Shown here: piece by piece, positions 31,796 through 40,555 of the stretch
How the letters are laid out: each line of letters starts with the position of its first letter
Position numbering within the stretch: the stretch's first letter is position 1
NCBI GenBank assembly: GCA_965652145.1
Contig: CBFGTV010000001.1
Location: 62,001-126,000 of the forward strand
Source: CBFGTV01 sp965652145
GTDB taxonomy: Bacteria; Bacillota; Clostridia; Peptostreptococcales; Natronincolaceae
Direction: 5' to 3'
Length of the DNA: 64,000 bases
Program-made: the position numbers and the translations under genes
Notes under the pieces: generated by a model
Seen by the model: the letters and a program-made list of their open reading frames with translations, nothing else
What the model was told of the DNA's origin: nothing
The model's database searches: none

Positions 31796-33238
31796 TTAGT
31801 GATCCTTATCTACTCTGATGGAACTTACCATTTGATTTTTTAGTTCCCATAGCTTTTGGGAAAGATCCACCTTATAGAGCTGCGGCCGATTTAATCTTCT
31901 ATATTCAGGCCATAGGGAATTTAACTCGTCCTGGGTATAGGCCTTGATTTCTTCAACAGACTTACGTTGATAGACCAGCTTTCCGCCTAAATACAGAGGT
32001 TGAAGCATTTCTCGTATCGTATAGCTTTTAAAGGTTTTTTTCTTCCAGGTGTAGATGGGATGAAAAATGGTCAAAGGCTCTTCAATGTTTATAGACTCTT
32101 CATTCAGCATAATCAGGTCAGCCAGGGCAAATTGCTTTGACGAATCGTAAATTCTAACTACCTTTTTATAACCGGGATTTGTAATTTTCTCTGGATTTTC
32201 CGAAATTTTAATTTTAGGAACCAGCTTATTCTCCACTTCTACAGCTACCAGCTTATATACCCCCCCTAGAGCAGGACAATTCTTAGAGGTAATTAAATTG
32301 GTACCAACACCCCAGCCAGTGACCGCTGCCTCCTGTAGCTTCAGGCTGTTGATTGTATCTTCGTCGAGGTCGCTGGAGGCGATAATCCTAACATTGGGGT
32401 AGCCTGCCTCATTTAAACGTTTTCTTGCTTCCTTTGACAAATAGGCAATGTCGCCGGAGTCAATCCGAATACCGCTTGGTTCATAGCCCTTCTCCCTTAA
32501 CTCATTAAAAACTGTAATGGCATTGGGCAATCCGCTTTTTAAAGTATCATAGGTATCTACCAGGAGCAGGCAGTTTTCGGGATAAACCTGGGCATAGGCC
32601 CTGAAGGCCTCAAGCTCACTGTCAAATTTTTGAATCCAGCTATGGGCCATGGTGCCGGAAACAGGAATATTAAACAACTTGCCCGCCAGTACGTTTGAGG
32701 TTCCTGAGCAGCCGCCGATATAAGCGGCCCTAGCTCCGTAGATGCCTGCATCTGGGCCTTGGGCCCTTCTTAAGCCAAATTCAAAAACTGGGTCACCCTT
32801 TGCCGCAGTACAAACCCTGGCAGCCTTGGTGGCAATTAGAGATTGAAAATTGATGATATTTAATATGGCAGTTTCAATTAGCTGGGCTTCAAAGCAAGGG
32901 GCCTTTACCCTTAAAATGGGTTCATTAGGAAACATGATTGATCCCTCATGAACAGAGTAAATATCGCCGGTGAATTTGAAGTTTCGTAAAATAGAAAGAA
33001 ATTCATCTTCAAATAATCCGGTACTGCGCAGGTATTGAAGATCCTCCTCTGAAAAGTGAAGGTTTTCTATGTAATCAATTATCTGCTCAATCCCTGCAAC
33101 AATGGTAAAGCTGTTGTCAAAGGGATTCTTCCTGAAAAACATATCGAAAACCACCACATCATCTTTGATCTTGTTTTGATAGTATCCATTCATCATTGTC
33201 AGCTGGTAAAGATCAGTCAGAAGCGTAAGATTTCTCAT
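31796..33238 (-). CDS. pncB: Nicotinate phosphoribosyltransferase
   Basis: Makes nicotinate mononucleotide from nicotinate and PRPP in NAD salvage. The 480-residue protein starts LLTDLYQLTMMNGYYQ, the family start, with FGLRRAQGPDAG near residue 155, GTSNVLAG near 178, GTMAHSWI near 193 and IRIDSGDI near 261, all in the conserved PncB core. The length fits the longer Firmicutes type. It stands alone on the minus strand. The start is preceded on the minus strand by AAAGGAAAAATGAGCCC. Confidence 0.95.
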   Translation of the reverse strand: MRNLTLLTDLYQLTMMNGYYQNKIKDDVVVFDMFFRKNPFDNSFTIVAGIEQIIDYIENLHFSEEDLQYLRSTGLFEDEFLSILRNFKFTGDIYSVHEGSIMFPNEPILRVKAPCFEAQLIETAILNIINFQSLIATKAARVCTAAKGDPVFEFGLRRAQGPDAGIYGARAAYIGGCSGTSNVLAGKLFNIPVSGTMAHSWIQKFDSELEAFRAYAQVYPENCLLLVDTYDTLKSGLPNAITVFNELREKGYEPSGIRIDSGDIAYLSKEARKRLNEAGYPNVRIIASSDLDEDTINSLKLQEAAVTGWGVGTNLITSKNCPALGGVYKLVAVEVENKLVPKIKISENPEKITNPGYKKVVRIYDSSKQFALADLIMLNEESINIEEPLTIFHPIYTWKKKTFKSYTIREMLQPLYLGGKLVYQRKSVEEIKAYTQDELNSLWPEYRRLNRPQLYKVDLSQKLWELKNQMVSSIRVDKDH

Positions 33239-33417
33239 GGGCTCATTTTTCCTTTCTTTTGGGCATACCTTTAGTACCTATTATAACAAAGAAATAATAA
33301 AACTACAAAAATATCAATTATTTAGACATCATTCTTCCCTTATTGAAATCAATCTCCATTCATAAGCTCCGGTAATGGCTCATATAATGGAATGATAAAG
33401 AAATAGGTGGGCTGAGA

Positions 33418-33996
33418 ATGAATATAATTTGGTTTATCATGATATTCTTCGGAATATTGACGGCTATTATTACTGGGAAAACAGAAATTGTCAATGAGGT
33501 ACTGCTGCTGGACGTTCAAGAGGCTGTCGTCTTTGCCATTGGATTAACGGGAATTATGTCGGTATGGCTTGGCCTAATGAACATTGCCAAAAAATCGGGG
33601 TTAATCAACAGCTTTGCCCGACTGATGAGGCCCGTCACATCCCTTCTTTTCCCCGGTATTCCGGCGAATCATCCTGCAATAAGCGCCATCATGATGAATT
33701 TAGTAGCCAATATGTTTGGGGCAGGGAACTCTGCAACGGCCCTGGGGCTAAAGGCCATGGAAGAGCTGCAAGGTCTTAATACACAAAAACAACGGGCTAC
33801 CAATGCCATGTGCATGTTTCTGGTCATTAATATGTCTTCAATACAGCTGATTCCCCTGACGGTCTTAAAGCTCCGGGCCGATGGGGGCTCAAGCCAACCT
33901 TCAGAAATTATAATTACCTCCCTGCTGGCCTCCATGGTATCGACCCTGGTGGGGGTTTTAGCCTGTAAAATATTAGAGGGGAGAGAAGGCCCATGA
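33418..33996 (+). CDS. spmA: Spore maturation protein A
   Basis: Membrane protein of 192 residues with a nucleoside-recognition (Gate) domain and about four hydrophobic segments. VFAIGLTGIMSVWLGLMNIA, then FPGIPANHPAISAIMMNLVAN and MFGAGNSATALGLKAMEEL are conserved in SpmA. With SpmB it is needed for full spore core dehydration and heat resistance in Bacillus and Clostridium. ATG 33418 follows AGGTGGGCTGAGA; spmB overlaps by four bases, so translation is coupled. Confidence 0.95.
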   Translation: MNIIWFIMIFFGILTAIITGKTEIVNEVLLLDVQEAVVFAIGLTGIMSVWLGLMNIAKKSGLINSFARLMRPVTSLLFPGIPANHPAISAIMMNLVANMFGAGNSATALGLKAMEELQGLNTQKQRATNAMCMFLVINMSSIQLIPLTVLKLRADGGSSQPSEIIITSLLASMVSTLVGVLACKILEGREGP

Positions 33997-34523
33997 AGCT
34001 GTTTCAGATTATTTCCATTTTGGCGATTCCCTTCATGATGTCATGTATTTTGATTCATGGTCTAATTAAGGGTGTAAAGCTATATGATGCCTTTGTAGAG
34101 GGGGCAGCAGAGGGCTTTAAAACCGTTGTACGGATCATGCCCAATTTGATTGCTATCTTTTTAGCCATCGGGTTGTTGAGAAAATCTGGGGCTATGGAGC
34201 TTTTGGTGGCCATCATGACACCCCTTGTAAAACCCCTGGGAATTCCCGGCGAGGTACTGCCCCTTGCCTTAATGAGACCCTTTTCAGGCAGTGGTTCCCT
34301 TGGTATTTTAAAGGATTTAATAGAAAGCTACGGGGCAGATTCTTTTATTGGCCGGGTGGCTGCCACCATGATGGGCTCTGCCGAAACCATATTTTTTACC
34401 ATGGCCGTTTATTTTGGTGCCATAGGAATTTCAAAATCAAGGCATACCGTTATGGCAGCCCTTATATCTCATTTTGCCGCAGTGATTGCCTCGGTAGTAC
34501 TGGTACAAATATTTTTTGGCTAG
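33993..34523 (+). CDS. spmB: Spore maturation protein B
   Basis: Membrane protein of 176 residues, the partner of SpmA. It has FVEGAAEGFKTVVRIMPNLI near residue 32 and RPFSGSGSLGILKDLI near 92, with MMGSAETIFFTMAVYFGAIG near 125, all typical of SpmB gate domains. Five hydrophobic segments are seen. It overlaps spmA by ATGA. No terminator of its own is obvious; the following 100 bases lead to the metG promoter. Confidence 0.95.
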   Translation: MKLFQIISILAIPFMMSCILIHGLIKGVKLYDAFVEGAAEGFKTVVRIMPNLIAIFLAIGLLRKSGAMELLVAIMTPLVKPLGIPGEVLPLALMRPFSGSGSLGILKDLIESYGADSFIGRVAATMMGSAETIFFTMAVYFGAIGISKSRHTVMAALISHFAAVIASVVLVQIFFG

Positions 34524-34623
34524 GCTGAGTCACCCGTTGAAAAGCGAGATTTCAATGAAGTTGTTCTTTAAATCTTGTAAAGTAAGACTTTGCCCTAATA
34601 CATAGGAAAATTATTATGGACTA

Positions 34624-34652
34624 TTGACAAAGTATGTATATTTTAATATATT
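34624..34652 (+). promoter_or_regulatory. Promoter of the metG T-box transcript
   Basis: TTGACA (34624-34629), 17-base spacer, TATATT (34647-34652). A hairpin ACCAAG/CTTGGT (34682-34704) lies between it and the T-box stem I. Confidence 0.7.
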
Positions 34653-34727
34653 ATAGTGTAATAATAATCAATAATTTTACATACCAAGGGCTAAAGCCTC
34701 TTGGTAAATTAACCTTTTATAATATCA

Positions 34728-34994
34728 GCAGTAATGATGGGAAGAGTAGATAAATGAAGGCGGTTAAAGAGAGCCGGGTAAGGTGAAAGCCGGCACCGTT
34801 ATTAGTTTATTGAAGATGGCCCCAGAACTTTGTCATTGAGGGAATTTTCCTTAGGTGACAACGGATTTGCCCCCGTTAACCGGGCAAGGTGAAACATTCA
34901 ATTTTTACCTAGTGAGTTTATTGCTGCGAGGCAATAAAAAATCAGGGTGGTAACACGAGGATTCCCTCGTCCCTTTTGGGGACGGGGTTTTTTT
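34728..34994 (+). promoter_or_regulatory. T-box leader (tRNA-Met sensing) of metG
   Basis: A T-box riboswitch that lets uncharged tRNA-Met prevent termination. Seen: stem I region from about 34728 with the GAAG-ATG-GCC specifier loop (ATG at 34816-34818, the Met codon), the T-box sequence GGGTGGTAACACG (34945-34957) whose TGGT would pair with the ACCA end, and a terminator CCCTCGTCCC/GGGGACGGGG (34964-34987) followed by seven or more T. It ends 35 bases before the metG start. Specifier assignment follows from its place in the loop and from the downstream gene. Confidence 0.9.
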
Positions 34995-35028
34995 GTTTTT
35001 AAAAAGAAAAATTTTAAGGAGGAAAAAA

Positions 35029-36966
35029 ATGAGCAAAGGGAAATATTACATCACGACCGCAATTGCTTATACTTCTGGAAAGCCTCATATAGGCAATACC
35101 TATGAAATTATCCTGGCAGATGCCATAGCAAGGTTTAAAAGACAGCAGGGATATGACGTATTTTTCATGACTGGCACCGATGAGCATGGTCAAAAAATTG
35201 AACAAAAAGCAAAAGAAGCAGCAAAAACACCTAAGGAATTTGTGGATGGCGTAGCAGGTGAAATCAAGAAGATATGGGACAGCATGAATACTAGCTACGA
35301 CAAGTTCATGAGGACTACGGATAAAGATCATGAGGAACAGGTACAGAAAATTTTCAAAAAATTATATGATCAGGGGGATATCTACAAGGGAGAATATGAA
35401 GGTCTATACTGTACTCCCTGTGAATCCTTCTGGACAGAATCTCAATTGGTCAACAACAATTGTCCCGATTGCGGCAGACCTGTTACCACTACCAAAGAAG
35501 AGGCTTACTTTTTACGACTTAGCAAATATCAAGATCGATTGGTAAAATATATTGAAGAAAATCCTGATTTTATCCAGCCTGAGTCAAGAAAAAATGAGAT
35601 GATTAATAATTTCTTAAAGCCGGGACTTCAGGATCTTTGTGTATCCAGAACCTCCTTTAAATGGGGGATTCCTGTTTCCTTTGATGAAAAGCATGTGGTC
35701 TATGTTTGGATTGACGCCCTGTCAAATTATATTACTGGTTTAGGCTATGATGTCGACGGCAACCATGGAGAAAGATACAATCGATATTGGCCTGCTGATC
35801 TGCATTTAATCGGCAAGGATATATTAAGATTCCATACAATCTATTGGCCCATCATGCTGATGGCCCTTGGTGAGCCCCTTCCTAAACAGGTATTTGGCCA
35901 TCCTTGGATGATAACTGGAGAAGGAAAGATGAGTAAGTCAAAGGGGAATCTCATCTATGCAGATGATTTAGCAAGACATTTTGGCGTTGACGGAGTTAGA
36001 TACTACTCCCTGCACGAAATGCCCTTTGCACAGGATGGCACCATTACGTGGGAGCTGGTGATGGAAAGAATCAATTCCGATCTGGCAAATGTCTTAGGTA
36101 ACCTTGTCAATCGAACCGTTACAATGGTCAATAAGTACTTCGATGGGGTAATAGAGGGGCCAAAGGTAAAGGATTCATTAGATGACGAATTAATTAGGCT
36201 GGCCCTTGAAACCCCCAAAAAGGTAGAAGACAAGATGAGCCAATTAAGGGTGTCCGACGCAATTGGTGAAGTATTTACCCTATTAAGAAGAAGTAACAAA
36301 TACATTGATGAAACAACCCCCTGGATATTAGGAAAAGACCCTAACCAAAGGGACCGACTGGCTACAGTACTGTACAATTTGCTGGAATCCATCAGATTCT
36401 CTGCTGTTATGCTGCACTCCTTTTTACCCGATACGGCGGAGGCTATTTTTAAGCAGCTCAATACCACTGTAACTGGCTGGGATTCCCTCTCTGAATTCAA
36501 TGGCATCAAGGTAAATGATAAGGTAGGAAATCCAGAAATTCTATTTGGTCGAATCGATATTGATAAAAAGCTTCAAGAGATTAAGGATGAAATGGAAGGG
36601 GAAGAACAAAGGGTTGAGGAAGAGGTAAAGGTCGAGCCAAAGGAAATGATCACTATTGAGGATTTTGACAAGGTAGAGCTGAGGGTTGCCAAGGTTCTGG
36701 AGGCCGAAAAGCACCCCAAGGCCGATAAGCTCCTGGTGCTGAAGCTACAGGTGGGGAATGAAACCAGGCAGGTGGTTTCAGGTATTGCCAAGGACTATCA
36801 GCCGGCTGATTTGGTAGGAAAATCGGTTATTTTGGTGGCTAATTTGAAGCCTGTCAAGCTAAGGGGGATTGAATCCCAGGGAATGATATTAGCCGCCTCT
36901 GACAATAAAAAGCTTGTATTGGGAAGCCTCGATGGCGAAATTGCCAGTGGCACCCTGATCAGCTAA
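35029..36966 (+). CDS. metG: Methionyl-tRNA synthetase
   Basis: Charges tRNA-Met. The 645-residue class I synthetase has TAIAYTSGKPHIGNTYE (HIGH-like) near residue 8, a zinc knuckle CTPCESFW...CPDCGR near 127-147, and GKMSKSKGN near 298. The C-terminal 105 residues are an EMAP/Trbp111-type tRNA-binding domain (DFDKVELRVAKVLEAEKHPKAD) used for dimerisation and tRNA binding. ATG 35029 follows AAGGAGGAAAAAA; the upstream frame codes through the terminator and is rejected. Controlled by the T-box before it; tatD follows 12 bases downstream. Confidence 0.97.
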   Translation: MSKGKYYITTAIAYTSGKPHIGNTYEIILADAIARFKRQQGYDVFFMTGTDEHGQKIEQKAKEAAKTPKEFVDGVAGEIKKIWDSMNTSYDKFMRTTDKDHEEQVQKIFKKLYDQGDIYKGEYEGLYCTPCESFWTESQLVNNNCPDCGRPVTTTKEEAYFLRLSKYQDRLVKYIEENPDFIQPESRKNEMINNFLKPGLQDLCVSRTSFKWGIPVSFDEKHVVYVWIDALSNYITGLGYDVDGNHGERYNRYWPADLHLIGKDILRFHTIYWPIMLMALGEPLPKQVFGHPWMITGEGKMSKSKGNLIYADDLARHFGVDGVRYYSLHEMPFAQDGTITWELVMERINSDLANVLGNLVNRTVTMVNKYFDGVIEGPKVKDSLDDELIRLALETPKKVEDKMSQLRVSDAIGEVFTLLRRSNKYIDETTPWILGKDPNQRDRLATVLYNLLESIRFSAVMLHSFLPDTAEAIFKQLNTTVTGWDSLSEFNGIKVNDKVGNPEILFGRIDIDKKLQEIKDEMEGEEQRVEEEVKVEPKEMITIEDFDKVELRVAKVLEAEKHPKADKLLVLKLQVGNETRQVVSGIAKDYQPADLVGKSVILVANLKPVKLRGIESQGMILAASDNKKLVLGSLDGEIASGTLIS

Positions 36967-36978
36967 GGGGGAAGAATA

Positions 36979-37746
36979 ATGTTGTTTGATAGTCATGCCC
37001 ATATAGATGATTCACGCTTCGATCAAGACCGAGAAGAGCTGATTGCCAGGGCGAAGGAAGCCGGGGTATCCTATATTTTAAATCCGGGTGCTGATCTAGC
37101 TACTTCGGTCAAGGCTGTTAATTTGGCAGAAAAATATGAAATGGTCTATAGTGCCGTAGGGGTACACCCCCATGATGTAAAGGAAATGGATGAAGATACC
37201 CTCGAGGTGCTGCGATCACTTTGTCAAAAAGAAAAGGTGGTGGCCATTGGCGAAATTGGCCTGGATTATTATTATGATCATTCTCCAAGGGATGTGCAGC
37301 GTAGGTGGTTTGAAAGGCAAATACAATTGGCCCAAGCGGTTAAGCTGCCCATTATTATCCACGACAGAGATGCCCACCAGGAGGTATTTGACCTTTTATC
37401 AAAATATAATGCAGGGGCTCTAGGCTGTGTAATGCATTGCTACTCAGGAAGCGTAGAGCTGGCAAGGGAATATATCAAAAAGGGAATCTATATTTCCCTT
37501 GCAGGGCCTGTTACTTTTAAAAATGCAAAGAAGACCCATCAGGTGGCAAAGGAAATTCCTTTAGAGTGGCTTTTGGTTGAGACCGATAGCCCTTACCTGG
37601 CACCTGTTCCCTTTAGAGGAAAGCGAAACGAGCCTGCCTATGTCAGGCAGGTGGCTGAAACCATCGCAGCGGCCAAGGGAATTTCCCTGGAGGAGGTGGC
37701 TAAGCAGACCACCCTCAATGCCAAGAAGCTATTTGGTATCAAGTAA
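36979..37746 (+). CDS. tatD: TatD family metal-dependent deoxyribonuclease
   Basis: A 255-residue TIM-barrel amidohydrolase-superfamily nuclease. Metal-site motifs: LFDSHAHIDDSRF at the start, AIGEIGLDYYYDHSP near residue 91, IIIHDRDAH near 126, MHCYSGS near 152 and LLVETDSPYLAP near 199. In Bacillus (yabD) it also follows metS. ATG 36979 is preceded by GGGGGAAGAA. Role as 3'-5' DNA repair exonuclease or D-aminoacyl-tRNA deacylase-like enzyme is family knowledge; substrate here is not defined. Confidence 0.95.
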   Translation: MLFDSHAHIDDSRFDQDREELIARAKEAGVSYILNPGADLATSVKAVNLAEKYEMVYSAVGVHPHDVKEMDEDTLEVLRSLCQKEKVVAIGEIGLDYYYDHSPRDVQRRWFERQIQLAQAVKLPIIIHDRDAHQEVFDLLSKYNAGALGCVMHCYSGSVELAREYIKKGIYISLAGPVTFKNAKKTHQVAKEIPLEWLLVETDSPYLAPVPFRGKRNEPAYVRQVAETIAAAKGISLEEVAKQTTLNAKKLFGIK

Positions 37747-37753
37747 ATAAAGA

Positions 37754-37790
37754 GAGGCCTGTCCCCATTTATGGGACAGGCCTTATTTTG
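37754..37790 (+). terminator. Terminator after metG-tatD
   Basis: AGGCCTGTCCC (37755-37765) pairs with GGGACAGGCCT (37773-37783), followed by TATTTTGTT. Confidence 0.88.
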
Positions 37791-37805
37791 TTGAGCGGTA
37801 TTTAA

Positions 37806-38729
37806 TTAGGTTTCTGAAACAATTTTCCCTGTTTCCGATAGGTCATAGCCTCCTATTCCCAGGAGTTCATTTTTAAAATGGGCTGAAGATACGATTTCAA
37901 GGATTGCCTGATAGGGGGCCATTTCCTTACATTCCTTTTTGATGACCAAGTCATAGTGTTCCAGCTGCAGGGGAATAAATTCAATATCGTCGATTTGAGA
38001 GGCAGTTTTTTCATTTCCCAGGCCCCAATCGGCTTCGCCCCTTGAAACGGCACTGGCCACCGCCAAGTGAGACAAATATTCCCGATGATAGCCTTCACCT
38101 GGCGAAAGGCCAAGCAGGCGTAAATGCTCGTCTAATAAAATTCGGGTACCGCTTCCCTTTTCACGATTGACCATGGTTAAATCCCTTCTTTTTAAGTCCT
38201 CCCAACCCTTAATTCCCTTGGGATTTCCCTTTGGTACATAAAAGCCCTGTATTCGGCTACAGAGTCGAATTAAAAGGGCCGGTATGCCCGGCAGAAGCCT
38301 TCTAACATAGGGGGTATTGTACTGGTCTGTATCCCCATCCCAAAGATGGGCAGCAGTGGCCTGAACAGACCCCTGGTAGAGGTTAAATAAACCGTTATAG
38401 CTTCCGACAAAGGAACGAAGTGTTCTGACTCCATTGGGATGCTGTTCCAAGTAACGGGACAAAATATCAAGAAGCAGGTCTTGACCACAAATCACCAATG
38501 AATTATTTTCAATATCCCTTGGGGCAGGGGTAGCCGCCGGAGCCAATTCCTCTGGCTGAACCTTTGTCTTATTTTTGTAGGCCTCCACCGCATGATAATC
38601 TACTCGAATCTTTTTTCCCACCTTATAGCCTGCCAATTCCCCACGTTTTATCAGCTCATAAACAGTGTTCTTAGTGATTCTTAAGGCCTCCGCCACCTCC
38701 TGGGGGGTCAAAGGGGTGTTATCCTTCAT
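37806..38729 (-). CDS. Excisionase-type HTH fused to a molybdate/substrate-binding-protein-like domain (Mod regulator)
   Basis: A 307-residue one-component regulator. Residues 4-52 are a MerR/excisionase-type HTH (LTPQEVAEALRITKNTVYEL, GYKVGKKIRVD). After a Pro/Ala linker, residues 80-300 form a periplasmic-binding-protein-like domain without a signal peptide: ICGQDLLLDILSRYLEQHP, then FYVPKGNPKGIKGWEDL and NREKGSGTRILLDEHL, as in cytoplasmic sensors of the LysR-substrate/PBP type. It is divergent from modABC and the gap holds a repeat array, so it probably senses molybdate (or tungstate) and controls that operon. ATG 38729 with AAGGAAGGTGA is preferred to GTG 38738. Confidence 0.82.
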   Translation of the reverse strand: MKDNTPLTPQEVAEALRITKNTVYELIKRGELAGYKVGKKIRVDYHAVEAYKNKTKVQPEELAPAATPAPRDIENNSLVICGQDLLLDILSRYLEQHPNGVRTLRSFVGSYNGLFNLYQGSVQATAAHLWDGDTDQYNTPYVRRLLPGIPALLIRLCSRIQGFYVPKGNPKGIKGWEDLKRRDLTMVNREKGSGTRILLDEHLRLLGLSPGEGYHREYLSHLAVASAVSRGEADWGLGNEKTASQIDDIEFIPLQLEHYDLVIKKECKEMAPYQAILEIVSSAHFKNELLGIGGYDLSETGKIVSET

Positions 38730-38860
38730 TGATATCACCTTCCTTTCAATGATTAACTCTGTTCTTTTACTATAACAACTTTTACTTCATTGGACAAGAA
38801 AGAGAGCCCCGAAAAAATAAAAAGGATTGTCAGATATGATTTCATCCCTTATAATGGTGA

Positions 38861-38950
38861 CATATAATAACAAAACAATACATAACAGTACATAATTATT
38901 TGTTTTTGAAATAATTTTGTTATGTTTTGATATGTTTTGATATGTTTTGT
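38861..38950. promoter_or_regulatory. Phased repeat array in the mod regulatory gap
   Basis: TATGTTTTGA, TATGTTTTGA, TATGTTTTGT at 38921-38950 in exact 10-base phase, mirrored on the left by CAAAACAATA, CATAACAGTA, CATAATTATT (38871-38900). Centre of symmetry near 38906. Likely operator for the divergent HTH-PBP regulator, lying just upstream of modA. Confidence 0.65.
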
Positions 38951-38978
38951 AATTATTTTATACAAAGGAGGCAATTAT

Positions 38979-39794
38979 ATGAAAAAACAAACTTTATTTT
39001 TAATGGTCATGCTGGCTGTTGTGCTGGTCTTGGCTGTAGGGTGCCAAAACCCTGCAACGAATACAGAGGGCCATGGGAAAAATTCTGATCAGTCTGGTGA
39101 ACCGGTGGAACTGACGATTTCAGCGGCCGCCAGCCTAAAGGATGTAATGGGAGAGCTTCAGGAAATTTATAAAAAGGTGGCCCCAGAAATCACCCTGACC
39201 TTCACCTTTGACAGCTCAGGCACCCTACAGCAGCAAATTGAGCAGGGGGCACCGGTAGATGTCTTTCTTTCGGCGGCTTTGAAACAGATGAATACCTTGC
39301 AGGAAAAGGGCCTGCTGCTGGATGACACGATTACAGAGCTGCTGGAAAACAAGGTAGTATTAATTGCTCCTAAAGATCAAGATACTGTCTCGGATTTTCA
39401 AGATTTAGCAGGTGAGGATGTCAAAGCCATTGCCTTTGGTGAACCCTCCAGTGTCCCTGTGGGCCAATATACCGAAGAAATTATCAACTATTTAGGCATT
39501 AAGGATGTCGTTGCCCCTAAGGTGGTCTATGCAAAAAATGTACGAGAGGTCCTTGCCTGGGTAGAAACCGGCAATGCCGATGTAGGGGTGGTCTATGCCA
39601 CCGATGCCCAAATTTCAGATAAGATTGTGGTGGTGGCAGAGGCCCCTGCCAATTCCCATCAGCCTGTTATTTATCCTGCGGCAGTGATAAAGGACAGTAA
39701 AAGGCAAGAGGAGGCCATAGCTTTTCTTGCGTTTCTAAAGGGTGACGAGGCTGGCGCTATATTTGAAAAGTACGGATTTTCCATGGTAAATTAG
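38979..39794 (+). CDS. modA: Molybdate ABC transporter substrate-binding lipoprotein
   Basis: Binds molybdate (or tungstate) outside the membrane. The 271-residue precursor has a lipoprotein signal ending LAVGC (Cys near residue 19), a short acidic linker, and the ModA fold with ISAAASLKDVMGELQEIYK near 48, FDSSGTLQQQIEQGAPVDVF near 74 and GNADVGVVYATDA near 201. ATG 38979 follows AAAGGAGG; the earlier frame start would read through the repeat array. First gene of modA-modB-modC. Confidence 0.95.
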   Translation: MKKQTLFLMVMLAVVLVLAVGCQNPATNTEGHGKNSDQSGEPVELTISAAASLKDVMGELQEIYKKVAPEITLTFTFDSSGTLQQQIEQGAPVDVFLSAALKQMNTLQEKGLLLDDTITELLENKVVLIAPKDQDTVSDFQDLAGEDVKAIAFGEPSSVPVGQYTEEIINYLGIKDVVAPKVVYAKNVREVLAWVETGNADVGVVYATDAQISDKIVVVAEAPANSHQPVIYPAAVIKDSKRQEEAIAFLAFLKGDEAGAIFEKYGFSMVN

Positions 39795-39828
39795 ATTAAA
39801 CATTGTTAAAAAATAGGGGGAATGAAAA

Positions 39829-40515
39829 ATGGATATGACACCCTTGTGGATATCCCTAAGGACAGCATTGTGTGCCACAATTATTACATTTTTTACAGGG
39901 ATCATAGCTGCCAGGCAGATGAGTAACTATCATGGGCCCCTAAAGGGTCTGGTCGATGGCCTGTTTAACCTTCCCCTGGTTTTACCCCCTACGGTGGTGG
40001 GCTTCTTTTTACTGCTTATTTTTGGAAGATACGGCCCGGTCGGCAGGCTTCTGGCTAAAATGGGCACCACCATTATTTTTACCTGGACAGCCACCGTTAT
40101 TTCCGCCTCGGTGGTTGCTTTTCCGCTGATGTACAAAACCACCAGGGCGGCCTTTGAACAGGTTGATGATAATCTCGTAAATGCCGCCAGAACATTGGGT
40201 GTTTCGGAATGGCGTATTTTCTGGAAAATTATCATGCCCCTGGCATGGCCCGGTGTTGCGGCCGCCACAGTGCTGTCCTTTGCCCGGGCCCTGGGTGAAT
40301 TTGGGGCTACTCTGATGATAGCAGGAAACATTCCCGGCAGAACCCAGACCATCCCCGTGGCGATTTTTTTTGCTGCCCAGGGTGGTGAAATGGACAAAGC
40401 TCTGCTATGGGTTCTGGTAATTGTACTAATTTCCTTTATTGTAATAATTCTAATGAATTATTGGACAGAACACCAGCGGCGGTATATTGTCAAGGGGGGC
40501 TATCCTGTAAAATAA
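39829..40515 (+). CDS. modB: Molybdate ABC transporter permease
   Basis: A 228-residue inner-membrane permease with about five hydrophobic helices. LPLVLPPTVVGFFLLLIFG near residue 51 is a ModB hallmark, and the EAA loop reads AARTLGVSEWRIFWKIIMPL near 122, followed by ARALGEFGATLMIAGN. It lies 34 bases after modA and 40 bases before modC. ATG 39829 follows AGGGGGAATGAAAA. Length is normal. Confidence 0.95.
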   Translation: MDMTPLWISLRTALCATIITFFTGIIAARQMSNYHGPLKGLVDGLFNLPLVLPPTVVGFFLLLIFGRYGPVGRLLAKMGTTIIFTWTATVISASVVAFPLMYKTTRAAFEQVDDNLVNAARTLGVSEWRIFWKIIMPLAWPGVAAATVLSFARALGEFGATLMIAGNIPGRTQTIPVAIFFAAQGGEMDKALLWVLVIVLISFIVIILMNYWTEHQRRYIVKGGYPVK

Positions 40516-40555
40516 AAAATAATTGTAGGAAGATTTTAGTGAAGGGGGACAGACC

